Positions 6,889 to 16,900 of a stretch of DNA of 39,715 nt are shown one piece after another. The stretch covers positions 1 to 39,715 of the forward strand of contig DGZP01000100.1 of NCBI GenBank assembly GCA_002398565.1, given 5' to 3'. The notes beneath the pieces were generated by a model. It worked only from the letters and a program-made list of their open reading frames with translations, was not told the origin of the DNA and searched no databases. This DNA comes from Proteiniphilum sp. UBA4977. GTDB taxonomy: Bacteria; Bacteroidota; Bacteroidia; Bacteroidales; Dysgonomonadaceae. A program made the translations under genes and the position numbers. How positions within the stretch are numbered: position 1 is the first letter of the stretch; each line of letters opens with the position of its first letter.

Positions 6889-9800
6889 ATGAGAAAAAGA
6901 ACCGGCACACAACATTCTTGGATAATACTCTTATTTTGTTTAATGGGTTTAGTATATCCAATTCAGACATTCTCTCAAGGAACTCCCCTAATTAAAATTA
7001 AAGGGAATGTTACCGACAGTAGTGGTGAACCTTTAATAGGGGCTACTATTCAGACGGAGGGGGGAAAACACGGAACAGCCACTGATATCAATGGGAACTT
7101 TGCTATTGAAGCGGAGATATCCTCCCATCTGGAGATATCATACATTGGCTATGAAACACAGACCGTTTTTGTTTCAAAAGATGAGACTTTAAAAATAGTG
7201 CTGAAAGAGGATAGCCGAATGATTGACGAAGTTGTCGTTTTAGCATACGGCACTATGAAAAAAAGTGATATTAACGCTGCTATTGTCTCTGTAAAATCGG
7301 AAGATCTTATAAAAACATCCTCTCCGGATGTGTCGGAAATGCTGATGGGACGCGCAGCAGGGTTAACAGTTACACAAAATAGTGCTAAGCCGGGAGGAGG
7401 AATTGACATTCTTGTACGAGGAGCAGCATCGACAGGAGCAGGAAATGAACCGCTCTATGTCATAGACGGCTTTCCTATGGTAAATGCAAGCGTGTCTCCT
7501 GAAACCGGTTCGATCTGGACAGCCGGTTCTACCAGCCCGTTGAGTGATATAAATCCTAACGACATAGAATCTATCGAAATCCTGAAAGATGCTTCGGCCA
7601 CAGCCATTTATGGGGCAAGGGGAGCTAATGGAGTAATACTTATTACGACGAAGAGAGGAACAAAGGATACAAAGGTTGAATATAGCATGAATACCTCTGT
7701 ACAATCAATCATTAAAAGGCCCGATCTGCTAACCGCGGAGGAATTAATGATTGAGCAAATGAGGTACGACAAAGAAATATTTCTGAGGAACAATAAAATC
7801 TATCCATACGGATATGCAGATCCTTCTTTGGTTAATTATGTGCCAAAAGTGTATTATACCGACGAAGAAATAGTCCGGGCAGGAAAAGGTACTAATTGGT
7901 ACGATGAGGTGACGCGGATGGGATTGATCCAACAACAGCAATTATCCGTTAGTTTTGGGAACAACGCGGTTAAATCTCTTGTATCATTCAACTTATACGA
8001 CCAAGAAGGTGTAGTAAAGACTTCCGAGTTTACAAGATTCAGCCTTCGATATAACCTTGATCATAAAGTTACGGAATGGTTGGATTATGGCATCTCGTCC
8101 ATGGCATCAAGAACAACGGAAAGAAATGCCGCACTTGGAGGTGGACGGGATAAAAATGCAGGCATACTTGAGGCTGCATTATCTTATAGCCCCATGGTCC
8201 AAGCAGAGCGTGACCCATTGACTGGTAGCTGGATTGAAGATCCTAACCAAGCATTGCTTAACCATCCTCTTTCTTACCTCGATATAACAGACAATACAAT
8301 TACGAAACGATATCTGGCCACCGCTTTTGCAAATTTCCACATAGTGAAAAATGAATTATGGATAAAGTTGTCGGGAGGGGCGGATATCAGAAATGGATTG
8401 AGACAGGCATATTACCCAATGAGTACAAAGCATGGTAATGAAGTAGGGGGAGATGCGAATATCAGTACAGTCAATAGAGACGATTATAATTTGGATGCTG
8501 TGCTGAATTATCAAAAAACGTTTGCAGAAAGACATCGATTAATAAGTCTTATTGGCTATTCATATCAGGAGTTTAATCGAAATTCATTCAATGCCCGTGC
8601 GACGGACTTTATGACTGATGATCTTCTCTATTATGATTTGGCAGCAGGGGAGGAAAGGCCCGTGGTAGGTTCTTCCGTTGGCAAACATATTATTGCCTCC
8701 TATTTTGCCCGTGTACAATATGCCTTTGATAACAGATATTTGTTTACGGTCACTGGTAGGATAGATGGTAGCGACAGGTTTGGAGATAATAACAAGCATG
8801 CCTTTTTTCCATCCGCTGCTTTCGCATGGCGGTTCAATCAGGAGAAATTCGCGGATGGTTTGAGATGGCTTTCAGATGGAAAGTTACGTCTGAGTATGGG
8901 ACAAGTAGGAAATGAAAACCTGCCCAATGATGCGGCATCGGAGTATTATGCTTTTAACGGACACAATTACTACTGGGATGGGGAATTGAAAAAGGGAATG
9001 GATTTAAATAAGTTTGGGAATCCTAATCTGAAATGGGAAACAACAACTGAATATAATTTGGGCGTGGATTTCGGATTCTTCAAAAACAGGATTAGCGGAA
9101 ATATAGACATTTTTTATAAAGAAGTGAAAGACCTGCTCAGCGAACGTGCGTTGCCCCATACAGCCATAAAAAACAGTGTGTATTGGAATGTTGGAAAGAC
9201 AGAGAGTAAAGGTCTGGAAGCTACGTTGCATACAATTAATCTGGAAGGACCTCTGTTCTGGCAAAGTACATTCACATTTACTTCTTACAGAGACAAATGG
9301 AAAGAAAGGGATCCGAAAGTTATGTTGCCTGCCTATGTCAATCCCTACGGTGCTATCGGCTCTATATATACTTTATTACCTGATGGCATTATGCAACCGG
9401 GAGAAAGCGTTAGTCATATGCCTAATTTAGAACCGGGACAAATAAAGTATAAAGATGTAAATGGAAAAGATGCGAACGGAAATCTGACAGGAATACCCGA
9501 TGGCATGATAGATGATGCGGACTTGGTATATTTAGGAACCAGAAGACCTGAATTTACGACGGGGTTAAACAATTCATTACGATACAAAGGTTTTGACCTT
9601 AGCTTCTTTTTCTACGCGTCTGTGGGAGCATATAAATGGGCATCCACCAACATAGAGCACGGAGTATATGGTGGATATGGTTTACAACGTATAAGTGATA
9701 GCTACAATTTCCTGAGTGAGGTTAAAAACAGATGGACTTCCGATAATATGTACACCACAATGGCCAGCGGGTTCCCCAACAGTTACGAATCACTGGGTGC

Positions 9801-10026
9801 CCCACATTGGCAGAAATCATCTTATCTACGTCTCAAAAACCTTAGTTTAGGGTACGACCTGGGAAATATACTGAGCACTCAAAAGCTTAACATGAGGGTT
9901 TATATTTCAGCTCAGAACTTATTTACGCTGACGAATTATAATGGATTTGACCCGGAGGTTGAAAACGACAGGGCAACATATCCACAACAAAGAACATTTT
10001 CTTTGGGCTTAGATGTCAAATTTTAA
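6889..10026 (+). CDS. SusC-like TonB-dependent glycan transporter (SusC1)
   Basis: 1045 residues from the ATG at 6889. I chose it because it is followed at once by a signal peptide (MRKRTGTQHSW..., to about residue 29). A longer frame from 6670 would cross the predicted promoter. Domain order: a carboxypeptidase-regulatory-like beta-sandwich (about 35-115, IKGNVTDSSGEPLIGATI), a plug (about 120-240, with LYVIDGFPM and ILKDASATAIYGARGANGV), then the outer-membrane barrel ending in phenylalanine. It imports oligosaccharides across the outer membrane using TonB energy, capped by a SusD lipoprotein. SusD1 follows after 11 bp. Expression is probably driven by the operator and -7 elements at 6717-6784. 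Confidence 0.95.
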   Translation: MRKRTGTQHSWIILLFCLMGLVYPIQTFSQGTPLIKIKGNVTDSSGEPLIGATIQTEGGKHGTATDINGNFAIEAEISSHLEISYIGYETQTVFVSKDETLKIVLKEDSRMIDEVVVLAYGTMKKSDINAAIVSVKSEDLIKTSSPDVSEMLMGRAAGLTVTQNSAKPGGGIDILVRGAASTGAGNEPLYVIDGFPMVNASVSPETGSIWTAGSTSPLSDINPNDIESIEILKDASATAIYGARGANGVILITTKRGTKDTKVEYSMNTSVQSIIKRPDLLTAEELMIEQMRYDKEIFLRNNKIYPYGYADPSLVNYVPKVYYTDEEIVRAGKGTNWYDEVTRMGLIQQQQLSVSFGNNAVKSLVSFNLYDQEGVVKTSEFTRFSLRYNLDHKVTEWLDYGISSMASRTTERNAALGGGRDKNAGILEAALSYSPMVQAERDPLTGSWIEDPNQALLNHPLSYLDITDNTITKRYLATAFANFHIVKNELWIKLSGGADIRNGLRQAYYPMSTKHGNEVGGDANISTVNRDDYNLDAVLNYQKTFAERHRLISLIGYSYQEFNRNSFNARATDFMTDDLLYYDLAAGEERPVVGSSVGKHIIASYFARVQYAFDNRYLFTVTGRIDGSDRFGDNNKHAFFPSAAFAWRFNQEKFADGLRWLSDGKLRLSMGQVGNENLPNDAASEYYAFNGHNYYWDGELKKGMDLNKFGNPNLKWETTTEYNLGVDFGFFKNRISGNIDIFYKEVKDLLSERALPHTAIKNSVYWNVGKTESKGLEATLHTINLEGPLFWQSTFTFTSYRDKWKERDPKVMLPAYVNPYGAIGSIYTLLPDGIMQPGESVSHMPNLEPGQIKYKDVNGKDANGNLTGIPDGMIDDADLVYLGTRRPEFTTGLNNSLRYKGFDLSFFFYASVGAYKWASTNIEHGVYGGYGLQRISDSYNFLSEVKNRWTSDNMYTTMASGFPNSYESLGAPHWQKSSYLRLKNLSLGYDLGNILSTQKLNMRVYISAQNLFTLTNYNGFDPEVENDRATYPQQRTFSLGLDVKF

Positions 10027-10037
10027 AAGATACAGCA

Positions 10038-11993
10038 ATGAGAAAAATTATAATCTATACTTTTACAGCCATATTGAGCATATTGAATTATTCATGTGAA
10101 GGCGATCTCGATCCTAATTTATATGGGGTAATTTCAACAGAAGACGCATTCTCAACTCAGGCAGGAATTGAAGCGGCAACGGTAAGCCTTTACTACGAAT
10201 TAAAACAAGTGGGATGGGGGCCTTACCTGTTTTCCGATGGTAGCAGCTTTGTAATGGATGAAGCATGTACCGATGAGTGGACTGTGAAATGGGGGGGATG
10301 GGCTACCTTTATGAATGGAGGATGGACAAATACCGATGCTATGTCGACAGGCTTCTATAACAAGACAGCCCCTAATATTACGCGTTGTACATTTGTGTTG
10401 GAGCAAATAGCCAACAGCGAGGTAAGTGATGAAATAAAGGATAAATATGTTCCGGAAATTAAAGCCTTGCGCGCGTTTTTCATGTTTGATCTTTATCGGT
10501 TCTATGGGCCAATGCCCATGATCCTGGAAGGAGAAATGGCAGTAAATCCCGATCCTGATTATAAACCCATGCGTCCATCTGCCGAGTTTGTGGAGGATTT
10601 TATTGCGCGGGAATTGCGTGAAGCAGCGAATGTATTACCGATAGAACAGCCTAATTATGGACGGATAACCAAAGGTGCGGCATTGCATTATTTGTTAAAA
10701 CTACGTATGTGGCAAAAACAATGGCAAGATGCATTGGATGTTATCAATGAGATTGAAAACCTCAATTACTATTCGCTCCAACCAAACTATGCTGATATAT
10801 TTTCCGCTCAGAATGAAAAAAACAAGGAGTTGATATTCGTGATAACCGGAGAACCCTTGGAAGATTACGGCAACCATGTGTTTGCCAATATTTTGCCGGG
10901 TAATTACAGATCGCCCCATGGAAATCAAGTGACCGGATGGAACGGACATAGGATGCCTTGGGCGTTTTACGATACATTCGATGACCAGGATTCGAGAAAA
11001 GCACTTATCCAGGCAAGTTATCAGGCCAATGACGGCTCTACTGTAAATCTTAGAAACTCGGATATAGGCGCCTTACCTTTAAAGTATGGAATAGACCCCA
11101 ATGCCATTGGTACTTGGGCCGGAAACGACAAAGTGATGGATAGATATTCAGAAGTTGTCTTATTCAAAGCAGAGGTTCTGAACGAATTACATGGACCCAC
11201 AAATGAAAGTATCAAACTGATCAACAATGTGAGGGCAAGAGCCTTCAATTTGGCAGCGGCACAGCCTGAGAGGACATTGATAAATGAAGAATTTAATACG
11301 CTGGATAACAATATAGCGGGTGTTTTTGAGGTAAATAACTATAGACCTACCGTGTCCACCTGGGAATTTAAGCTCGATAATACAGGCCTTCTGTCAGGAG
11401 ATAATTCATTGTATATAAAGATAAACAGTAAAGGTAATGTGGAGGGAGACCTGCAAGTACGAAATGAAAAAATACCTATCCAAAAAGACAGGGAATATGC
11501 TGTAAGTTTTAAGATACGGTCAAATAGCAATGTACAGTTTAATTTCAGAGCGGCAAGGGGGCTCAATGTAACAAAACCGATCGTTTTAACTACAAATACA
11601 ACAGCAGAATATGAATTTGATCTGGGGACAGCTACCCTGACACAAGATGCTGCGGTATTTTTTGCCCTAGGTATCGTACCGGCAGGAACAGAAATATGGA
11701 TAGATGCGGTAAAACTGATCGAAAAAGAACAAGATATATCACAAGAAAGTGATAAATTATTGAAATTAACTGATTTCAGCCGGAAAGAAGATCTGCGCGA
11801 CTGGATACTGAAAGAAAGAGGATGGGAGTTTTGGTATGAAGGCAAACGAAGGGATGACCTTATCAGAATGGATAAATATATCGCAGTGGGGCAGTCAGTT
11901 GCAGGTAATTTTTCAAACAGAAATCTTTTGTTTCCAATACCAAGGCATGTATTGATAGAAAATCACAACATAATCCAAAACGCTGGATACTAA
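10038..11993 (+). CDS. SusD-like surface glycan-binding lipoprotein with CBM-like insertion (SusD1)
   Basis: 651 residues, longer than the other two SusDs here. A lipobox ends at Cys20 (LNYSC), followed by acidic residues (EGDLD) typical of surface export. Normal SusD helices run to about residue 415 (RAFNLAAAQPERTL). About 145 residues of beta-rich sequence then interrupt the fold (roughly 420-565). These contain NSLYIKINSKG, YAVSFKIRSNS, YEFDLGTATL and IWIDAVKLIE, the pattern of CBM4/9/22-type jelly rolls. The C-terminal SusD part then resumes (KERGWEFWYEGKRRDDLIR) and ends with LLFPIPRHVLIENHNIIQNAGY-type sequence. It should cap SusC1 and bind the glycan, and the inserted domain may add a second binding site. 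The CBM call rests on pattern recognition, not on a search. Confidence 0.93.
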   Translation: MRKIIIYTFTAILSILNYSCEGDLDPNLYGVISTEDAFSTQAGIEAATVSLYYELKQVGWGPYLFSDGSSFVMDEACTDEWTVKWGGWATFMNGGWTNTDAMSTGFYNKTAPNITRCTFVLEQIANSEVSDEIKDKYVPEIKALRAFFMFDLYRFYGPMPMILEGEMAVNPDPDYKPMRPSAEFVEDFIARELREAANVLPIEQPNYGRITKGAALHYLLKLRMWQKQWQDALDVINEIENLNYYSLQPNYADIFSAQNEKNKELIFVITGEPLEDYGNHVFANILPGNYRSPHGNQVTGWNGHRMPWAFYDTFDDQDSRKALIQASYQANDGSTVNLRNSDIGALPLKYGIDPNAIGTWAGNDKVMDRYSEVVLFKAEVLNELHGPTNESIKLINNVRARAFNLAAAQPERTLINEEFNTLDNNIAGVFEVNNYRPTVSTWEFKLDNTGLLSGDNSLYIKINSKGNVEGDLQVRNEKIPIQKDREYAVSFKIRSNSNVQFNFRAARGLNVTKPIVLTTNTTAEYEFDLGTATLTQDAAVFFALGIVPAGTEIWIDAVKLIEKEQDISQESDKLLKLTDFSRKEDLRDWILKERGWEFWYEGKRRDDLIRMDKYIAVGQSVAGNFSNRNLLFPIPRHVLIENHNIIQNAGY

Positions 11994-12011
11994 CCAAATA
12001 TAAAAAACTTT

Positions 12012-13838
12012 ATGAAGAATAAAAATATTATATATACGCTTATGACTTTTATTGGTGCAATCATCTCTTTTAGCATGATAACATCATGTATAAATTATGA
12101 TTTGGGATCGGCTAACACAGGTGCCATTCCTACAGATAGTTTTACAATTAGTGTAAATCAGATGATAGTAAGAGATCCATATATCTATCTGGATAAAGAG
12201 AATGAGCTTTATTATTTGCACACGAGAACTTCTGTCGGCGGCGAATTAGGTGTGAAATTTTATGTGAGTAAGGATTTGAAAATGTGGAAATACCGTGGAA
12301 AATCCTATAAGCCTGCCGATGATTTCTGGGGTACGCGAGATTTCTGGGCTCCTGATATGGTAAAGTACAAAGATAAATACTATATGTTTGTCACCTTTAG
12401 CTCTAAAGCAGATGGTTCTGACAGAGGAACGTCAATTTTTGTAGCCGATACTCCCGGAAGTACATTTGTCCCAATCAAAAATGCGCCAATCACTCCTGCG
12501 AACTGGATGTCCCTGGACGCGACATTGTATGTAGATAAAGAGAGTAATCCGTGGCTTGTCTTCTGTAGATCGTGGCGTTCGATATATGATGGGGAAATAT
12601 ATATTCAAAAGTTGTCTGATGATTTAAGCAGCACCATAGGTCAACCGATTAAATGTTTTGCCGCGTCGGAAGCCCAATGGAGTGGTACGATAACTTCTGA
12701 CGGAAAAACAGGCTACGTTACAGATGCTCCTTTTATTCATACAAATGAAAATGGATCATTGGTCATGCTTTGGTCCAGCTTCAACAAAAAAGGAGAATAT
12801 GTCATCGGACAGGCCATCTCTCAAAATGGAAATCCTGCAGGCCCTTGGGTACAGAGCGAACAACCTCTTAATAAAGACAGAGGAGGACATGCCATGTTAT
12901 TCAATGATCTGAATGGAAAATTGAAAATATCCTATCATTCTCCTAATTCAGGACCGGAACGAATAACAATAAAAGATGTACACATCACGAACGACGGATG
13001 GGTGGAATTTGATAATGAAGAAGATCGTGTAAACCCGGATGATATTGCCCCTAATGTACAGCGAATAGTTTTGTATCCTAATGGTCCTACTGATGGAGGA
13101 AATGGACTGGATCCCTTGAAAACAACAGACGGAGGTGCTCTTATCGCCTTTAATACGAAGGCTGAGCTGATAATTTATCGTCCATCGAAATCGAATGCTA
13201 CCGGGCATGCAATAATCGCATGCCCCGGCGGTTCTTATACAGATTTATATTATGGAGCACTGGATCTCTTCGCAAAGAAATCTGTAGATAAAGGCCTAGC
13301 TTTCATTATTTTAAATTGCCGTGTGCCGAATGGTAATCCACAAATACCGATAAATGATATAACCGAAACAATAAAGTTGTGTTCAGCCAACAAAGAGATA
13401 TGGAACATCAATCCAGAAAAGATAGGGGTATTGGGCGTTTCCGCCGGAGGGCATTTGGCTTCGACAATGGCTGTGTCAACTGCCAGTGATATAAAATTGG
13501 ATTTTTCAATATTGATATATCCTGTTATAACAATGCAAGATGGCGGAACCCATAATCAATCGCGACTCAATTTCATGGGAGGGAATCCGTCTTCAGATAT
13601 GAAGAACAAATACTCGAATGAATTGCATGTCACGGCAAGTACTCCAAGAACGTATGTAGCATACGGGTTAAAAGATGCCGTTGTGAATATAAACACAAAC
13701 TCCAAGAGATTTGTGGAAGCTTTGACTGAGAAAAATGTGCCGCATGTGGAAGATATATATCCAGACAAAGCACATGCATTATTGGAGTATCCTGAATCCA
13801 TCTATCAATCCATATTGACATGGGTGTTGAAAGAATAA
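12012..13838 (+). CDS. GH43-like glycosidase fused to an acyl esterase, lipoprotein
   Basis: 608 residues with a lipobox at Cys26 (MITSC). The N-terminal half (about 40-335) is a five-bladed-propeller GH43-type domain. Asp55 in VRDPYIY is the candidate base and Asp169 in SLDATLY the pKa modulator. Asp238 in VTDAPFIH sits where GH43 usually has the general-acid Glu. The C-terminal half (about 370-608) is an alpha/beta-hydrolase with ACPGGSY as oxyanion-hole-type motif, nucleophile Ser477 in GVSAGGHL, Asp555 in LKDAVV and His588 in KAHALLEYP, resembling acetyl-xylan-type carbohydrate esterases. It would remove an arabinose- or xylose-like side chain and an adjacent ester. It lies 18 bp after SusD1 in the same operon. 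Both domains look intact and the exact substrates are unknown. Confidence 0.88.
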   Translation: MKNKNIIYTLMTFIGAIISFSMITSCINYDLGSANTGAIPTDSFTISVNQMIVRDPYIYLDKENELYYLHTRTSVGGELGVKFYVSKDLKMWKYRGKSYKPADDFWGTRDFWAPDMVKYKDKYYMFVTFSSKADGSDRGTSIFVADTPGSTFVPIKNAPITPANWMSLDATLYVDKESNPWLVFCRSWRSIYDGEIYIQKLSDDLSSTIGQPIKCFAASEAQWSGTITSDGKTGYVTDAPFIHTNENGSLVMLWSSFNKKGEYVIGQAISQNGNPAGPWVQSEQPLNKDRGGHAMLFNDLNGKLKISYHSPNSGPERITIKDVHITNDGWVEFDNEEDRVNPDDIAPNVQRIVLYPNGPTDGGNGLDPLKTTDGGALIAFNTKAELIIYRPSKSNATGHAIIACPGGSYTDLYYGALDLFAKKSVDKGLAFIILNCRVPNGNPQIPINDITETIKLCSANKEIWNINPEKIGVLGVSAGGHLASTMAVSTASDIKLDFSILIYPVITMQDGGTHNQSRLNFMGGNPSSDMKNKYSNELHVTASTPRTYVAYGLKDAVVNINTNSKRFVEALTEKNVPHVEDIYPDKAHALLEYPESIYQSILTWVLKE

Positions 13839-13984
13839 CATAATCAATACATAATGACATCCGGTACACAAATTTTGACTGGAATTAGAATTCTTTCATG
13901 AGTAAATAAGGCTCAAGAAGGAATTCTGTGTTTATAATAGTTTTTTTATTATCTTTAATCTGCTATCGAAAAGCAATTTATGAT

Positions 13985-16900
13985 ATGAGTATAAATAAAT
14001 GGTTGTATATTGTGATTAACCTCTTGTTTACCACAAACCTTTTGGCGAATAATGGCCCTGGCCCGGTAAACGAGAATATTCGATTTGTAAATATTTCGAA
14101 CAGGGATGGATTGCCCAACAATACTATTTACACTCTTTGTCAGGATTATAAAGGCTTTATTTGGATTGGTACTGTCAACGGATTGTGCAGGTATGATGGC
14201 AATAACATAATCACGTATATTTCCGACGAAAAAAACCTATTGCCTAATAATAGAATACGGTTTGTGTTTGAAGATAACAAATACCGTTTATGGATATCCA
14301 CGCTCAAAGGCATACACTTGTATGACCGGGATAGTGATACTTTTATACCGGTGGACGACCAACAGTCGCCTTACAATTCTAAAACGATACATCAAGCAGC
14401 CGACAGTACCATATATTTCGGGGGAGGAGGACGCATTTGTTTCTTTGACGAAGATAAATACACTTTCGAACAATTAAAGATTGATAATGAAAATATTAAT
14501 GGTGATTTCAACGCTATCATATCGGACAAGGATGGATTTTTGTGGGTTGGCAGCGAAAAAGGGGGGATATTATGCATTGACAGGAAAAGGAACAAGTTGC
14601 GTCATTACAAATACGACCCTAAATCGAAAGATTCTTTGATTTCTAACAATATACAAACACTCTATAAGGATAGTAAAAACAAAATATGGGTAGGAACACA
14701 AAATAAAGGGGTCTGTTATTATGATGAGCAGAATGACAAATTTGTTTCTTTCGACAAGATTCCGGAAGCGTATGTTCGTGTTATATCTGAAGATATTTAC
14801 AATAATATTTGGATAGGAACAGAAGATGGCCTTTATATTTACAACCAACAAACCGATGAAATAATAGTAAAAAAGAGAGATAAGAGCGATGCATATTCCA
14901 TTAGTGACAATACAATATACTCGCTGCTCAAAGACAGAGAAGGTAATATGCTTGTCGGCACATATTACGGAGGAATCAGTATTGCCCCAAATTCATTTTA
15001 TCAGTTCAGATACTATACATGGGGAGAAGATCCACATCAATTATCGGGGCATATAGTGAAACAAATAATCCCCGACAAGGATACAGGGAATCTGTGGATA
15101 CTGACGAAAGACGGAGGGGTAAACTATTATAACAGAGATCGACATGTCTTTGAACGATGTCATTTCCTTGACCCCCTGAACGGAACAAACAAATCCAATA
15201 TTACATCGTTGCTGTTAGATAGTAAAAACAATCTTTTTGTCGGCTCTTACCTGGGAAATTTAAGTAAATACAATCTCGCGTCGCAAGATCGTATCTTTTC
15301 AGTCAAAATTGATTCGATCCCTCTCAATAGTATATTCCATCTTCTAGACGATAATAATGGCACAATCTGGATGGGAACAAAAAACGGTGTTGTTTGTCAC
15401 AGCACAGAAAACGAAACCTTTTCTAAATTCAAACCTGAAATATTAGGTCGGCAGTGGGTTGACTTTCTTATGAAAGATTCGGATAACAATATTTGGATCA
15501 CGACACGTTTTGTGGGAATATATTGTTATAATCCAAGGACAGATGAGCTTGAACATTTCAATTATACGTTAAATAATAAAAGTATTCCCGACAATTTTGT
15601 AAACTATCTGTTTGAAGATAGCGATAAAAATATATGGATAGGCACACAAGAAGGTGGATTGAGTAAATACGATAAAAGGAATAAAACTTTTCAAAACTTC
15701 ACTACCCAAGAGCATCTTCCGTCAAATACAATTCTTTCGATACAAGAAGATAATGAAAAGAATATATGGATTGCGACAGACAATGGTTTGAGTTGCTATA
15801 ATAAAGAGAATAAAGATTTCATCAACTACTCGGGCAGTGACGGGCTGCCTAATAAACAGTTTAGCCATAACTCGGCATACAAAGACAGGAATGGAGAAAT
15901 ATACCTGGGAACGATAGATGGCATGATATCTTTCATGCCTGATAAATTAAGAAAATCAAAAAACACAACAAGCGTGGAATTGTTGGGAATTAACTCGTTA
16001 GGTGAAGACGTCAGGATTGTAGACACAAATCCTGTAAACGAAGAATATTCCTCCTCAAATAAAATATGGACTGTGAACCTGAGTAGTGGTCAGGCTAAAT
16101 CTTTAGCAATAAAGTATATAGTCCCTACCTTAGGTCACACATCAAGTCTTTTTTATGCTATGAAATTTGAGAATGATGGTAATTGGAACAATATTGGAAC
16201 CCAGGATCAAATCACGTTTGCCGACCTGCGTCCCGGAGAATATACAATATTGCTTAAGGCTTCATTTAATAATCAATGGACCGGAAATGAGCCTATCAGT
16301 AGGATTATTGTTAAAGTAGCTCCACCGTTCTGGTTGTCATATAAAGCATACAGTATTTACTTTATACTTTTTACATTAATCCTGTATAGTATCTATAAAT
16401 ATCAGAATAACAGGCAAAAAGCAAAAAACCTTTTGTTGGCGGAGAGAATAGAAAAAGAGAAAATGACTGAAATGAACAACATTCGTTGGAATTTCTTCAC
16501 GCATATTTCTCATCAGCTTCGGTTACCTCTCACAATGATAATATCTCCTTTACAATCCCTTATTGATAAAAAAATGTTCGAACCGGTTGTGGAGAAAAAG
16601 ATCATGGCAATAACCCGTAATGTTGGTAAAATGAGATTGTTGATGGATGAATTAATGCTCTTTACTAAAATAACAACGAAAAAAGATAAAATATCTTTGA
16701 CGAAAGGAAATTTGCTGGGTTTCATTCATGAAATATCACAGGAATTTTTGCTGTTAGCCGAAGAACGTAGTAATATTACTTTTAAGATAGAAGTGCCTTT
16801 AATCAGTGAAAGCGCCTATTTTGATATGTTTAAAGTTGAGAAAATAGTGTCTAATCTCCTTTCAAACGCTTTTAAATATACTGATGAAGGCATCATTAAG

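Noticed and set aside
11339..11845. Minus-strand open frame of 168 codons
   Set aside because: Antisense to the CBM-like insert of SusD1. Ser/Leu-rich composition is typical of a shadow frame.
13839..13984. HTCS autoregulation by the same repeat motif before the regulator gene
   Set aside because: No copy of the TTTTGA...GTGCT motif is found. Two GAATTCT copies (13888 and 13921) are present, but their spacing (33 bp) and sequence do not fit.
13928..13984. GTG at 13928 as start of the HTCS
   Set aside because: The ATG at 13985 gives a standard signal peptide of normal length. The extra 19 residues would place a second hydrophobic stretch in front of it.
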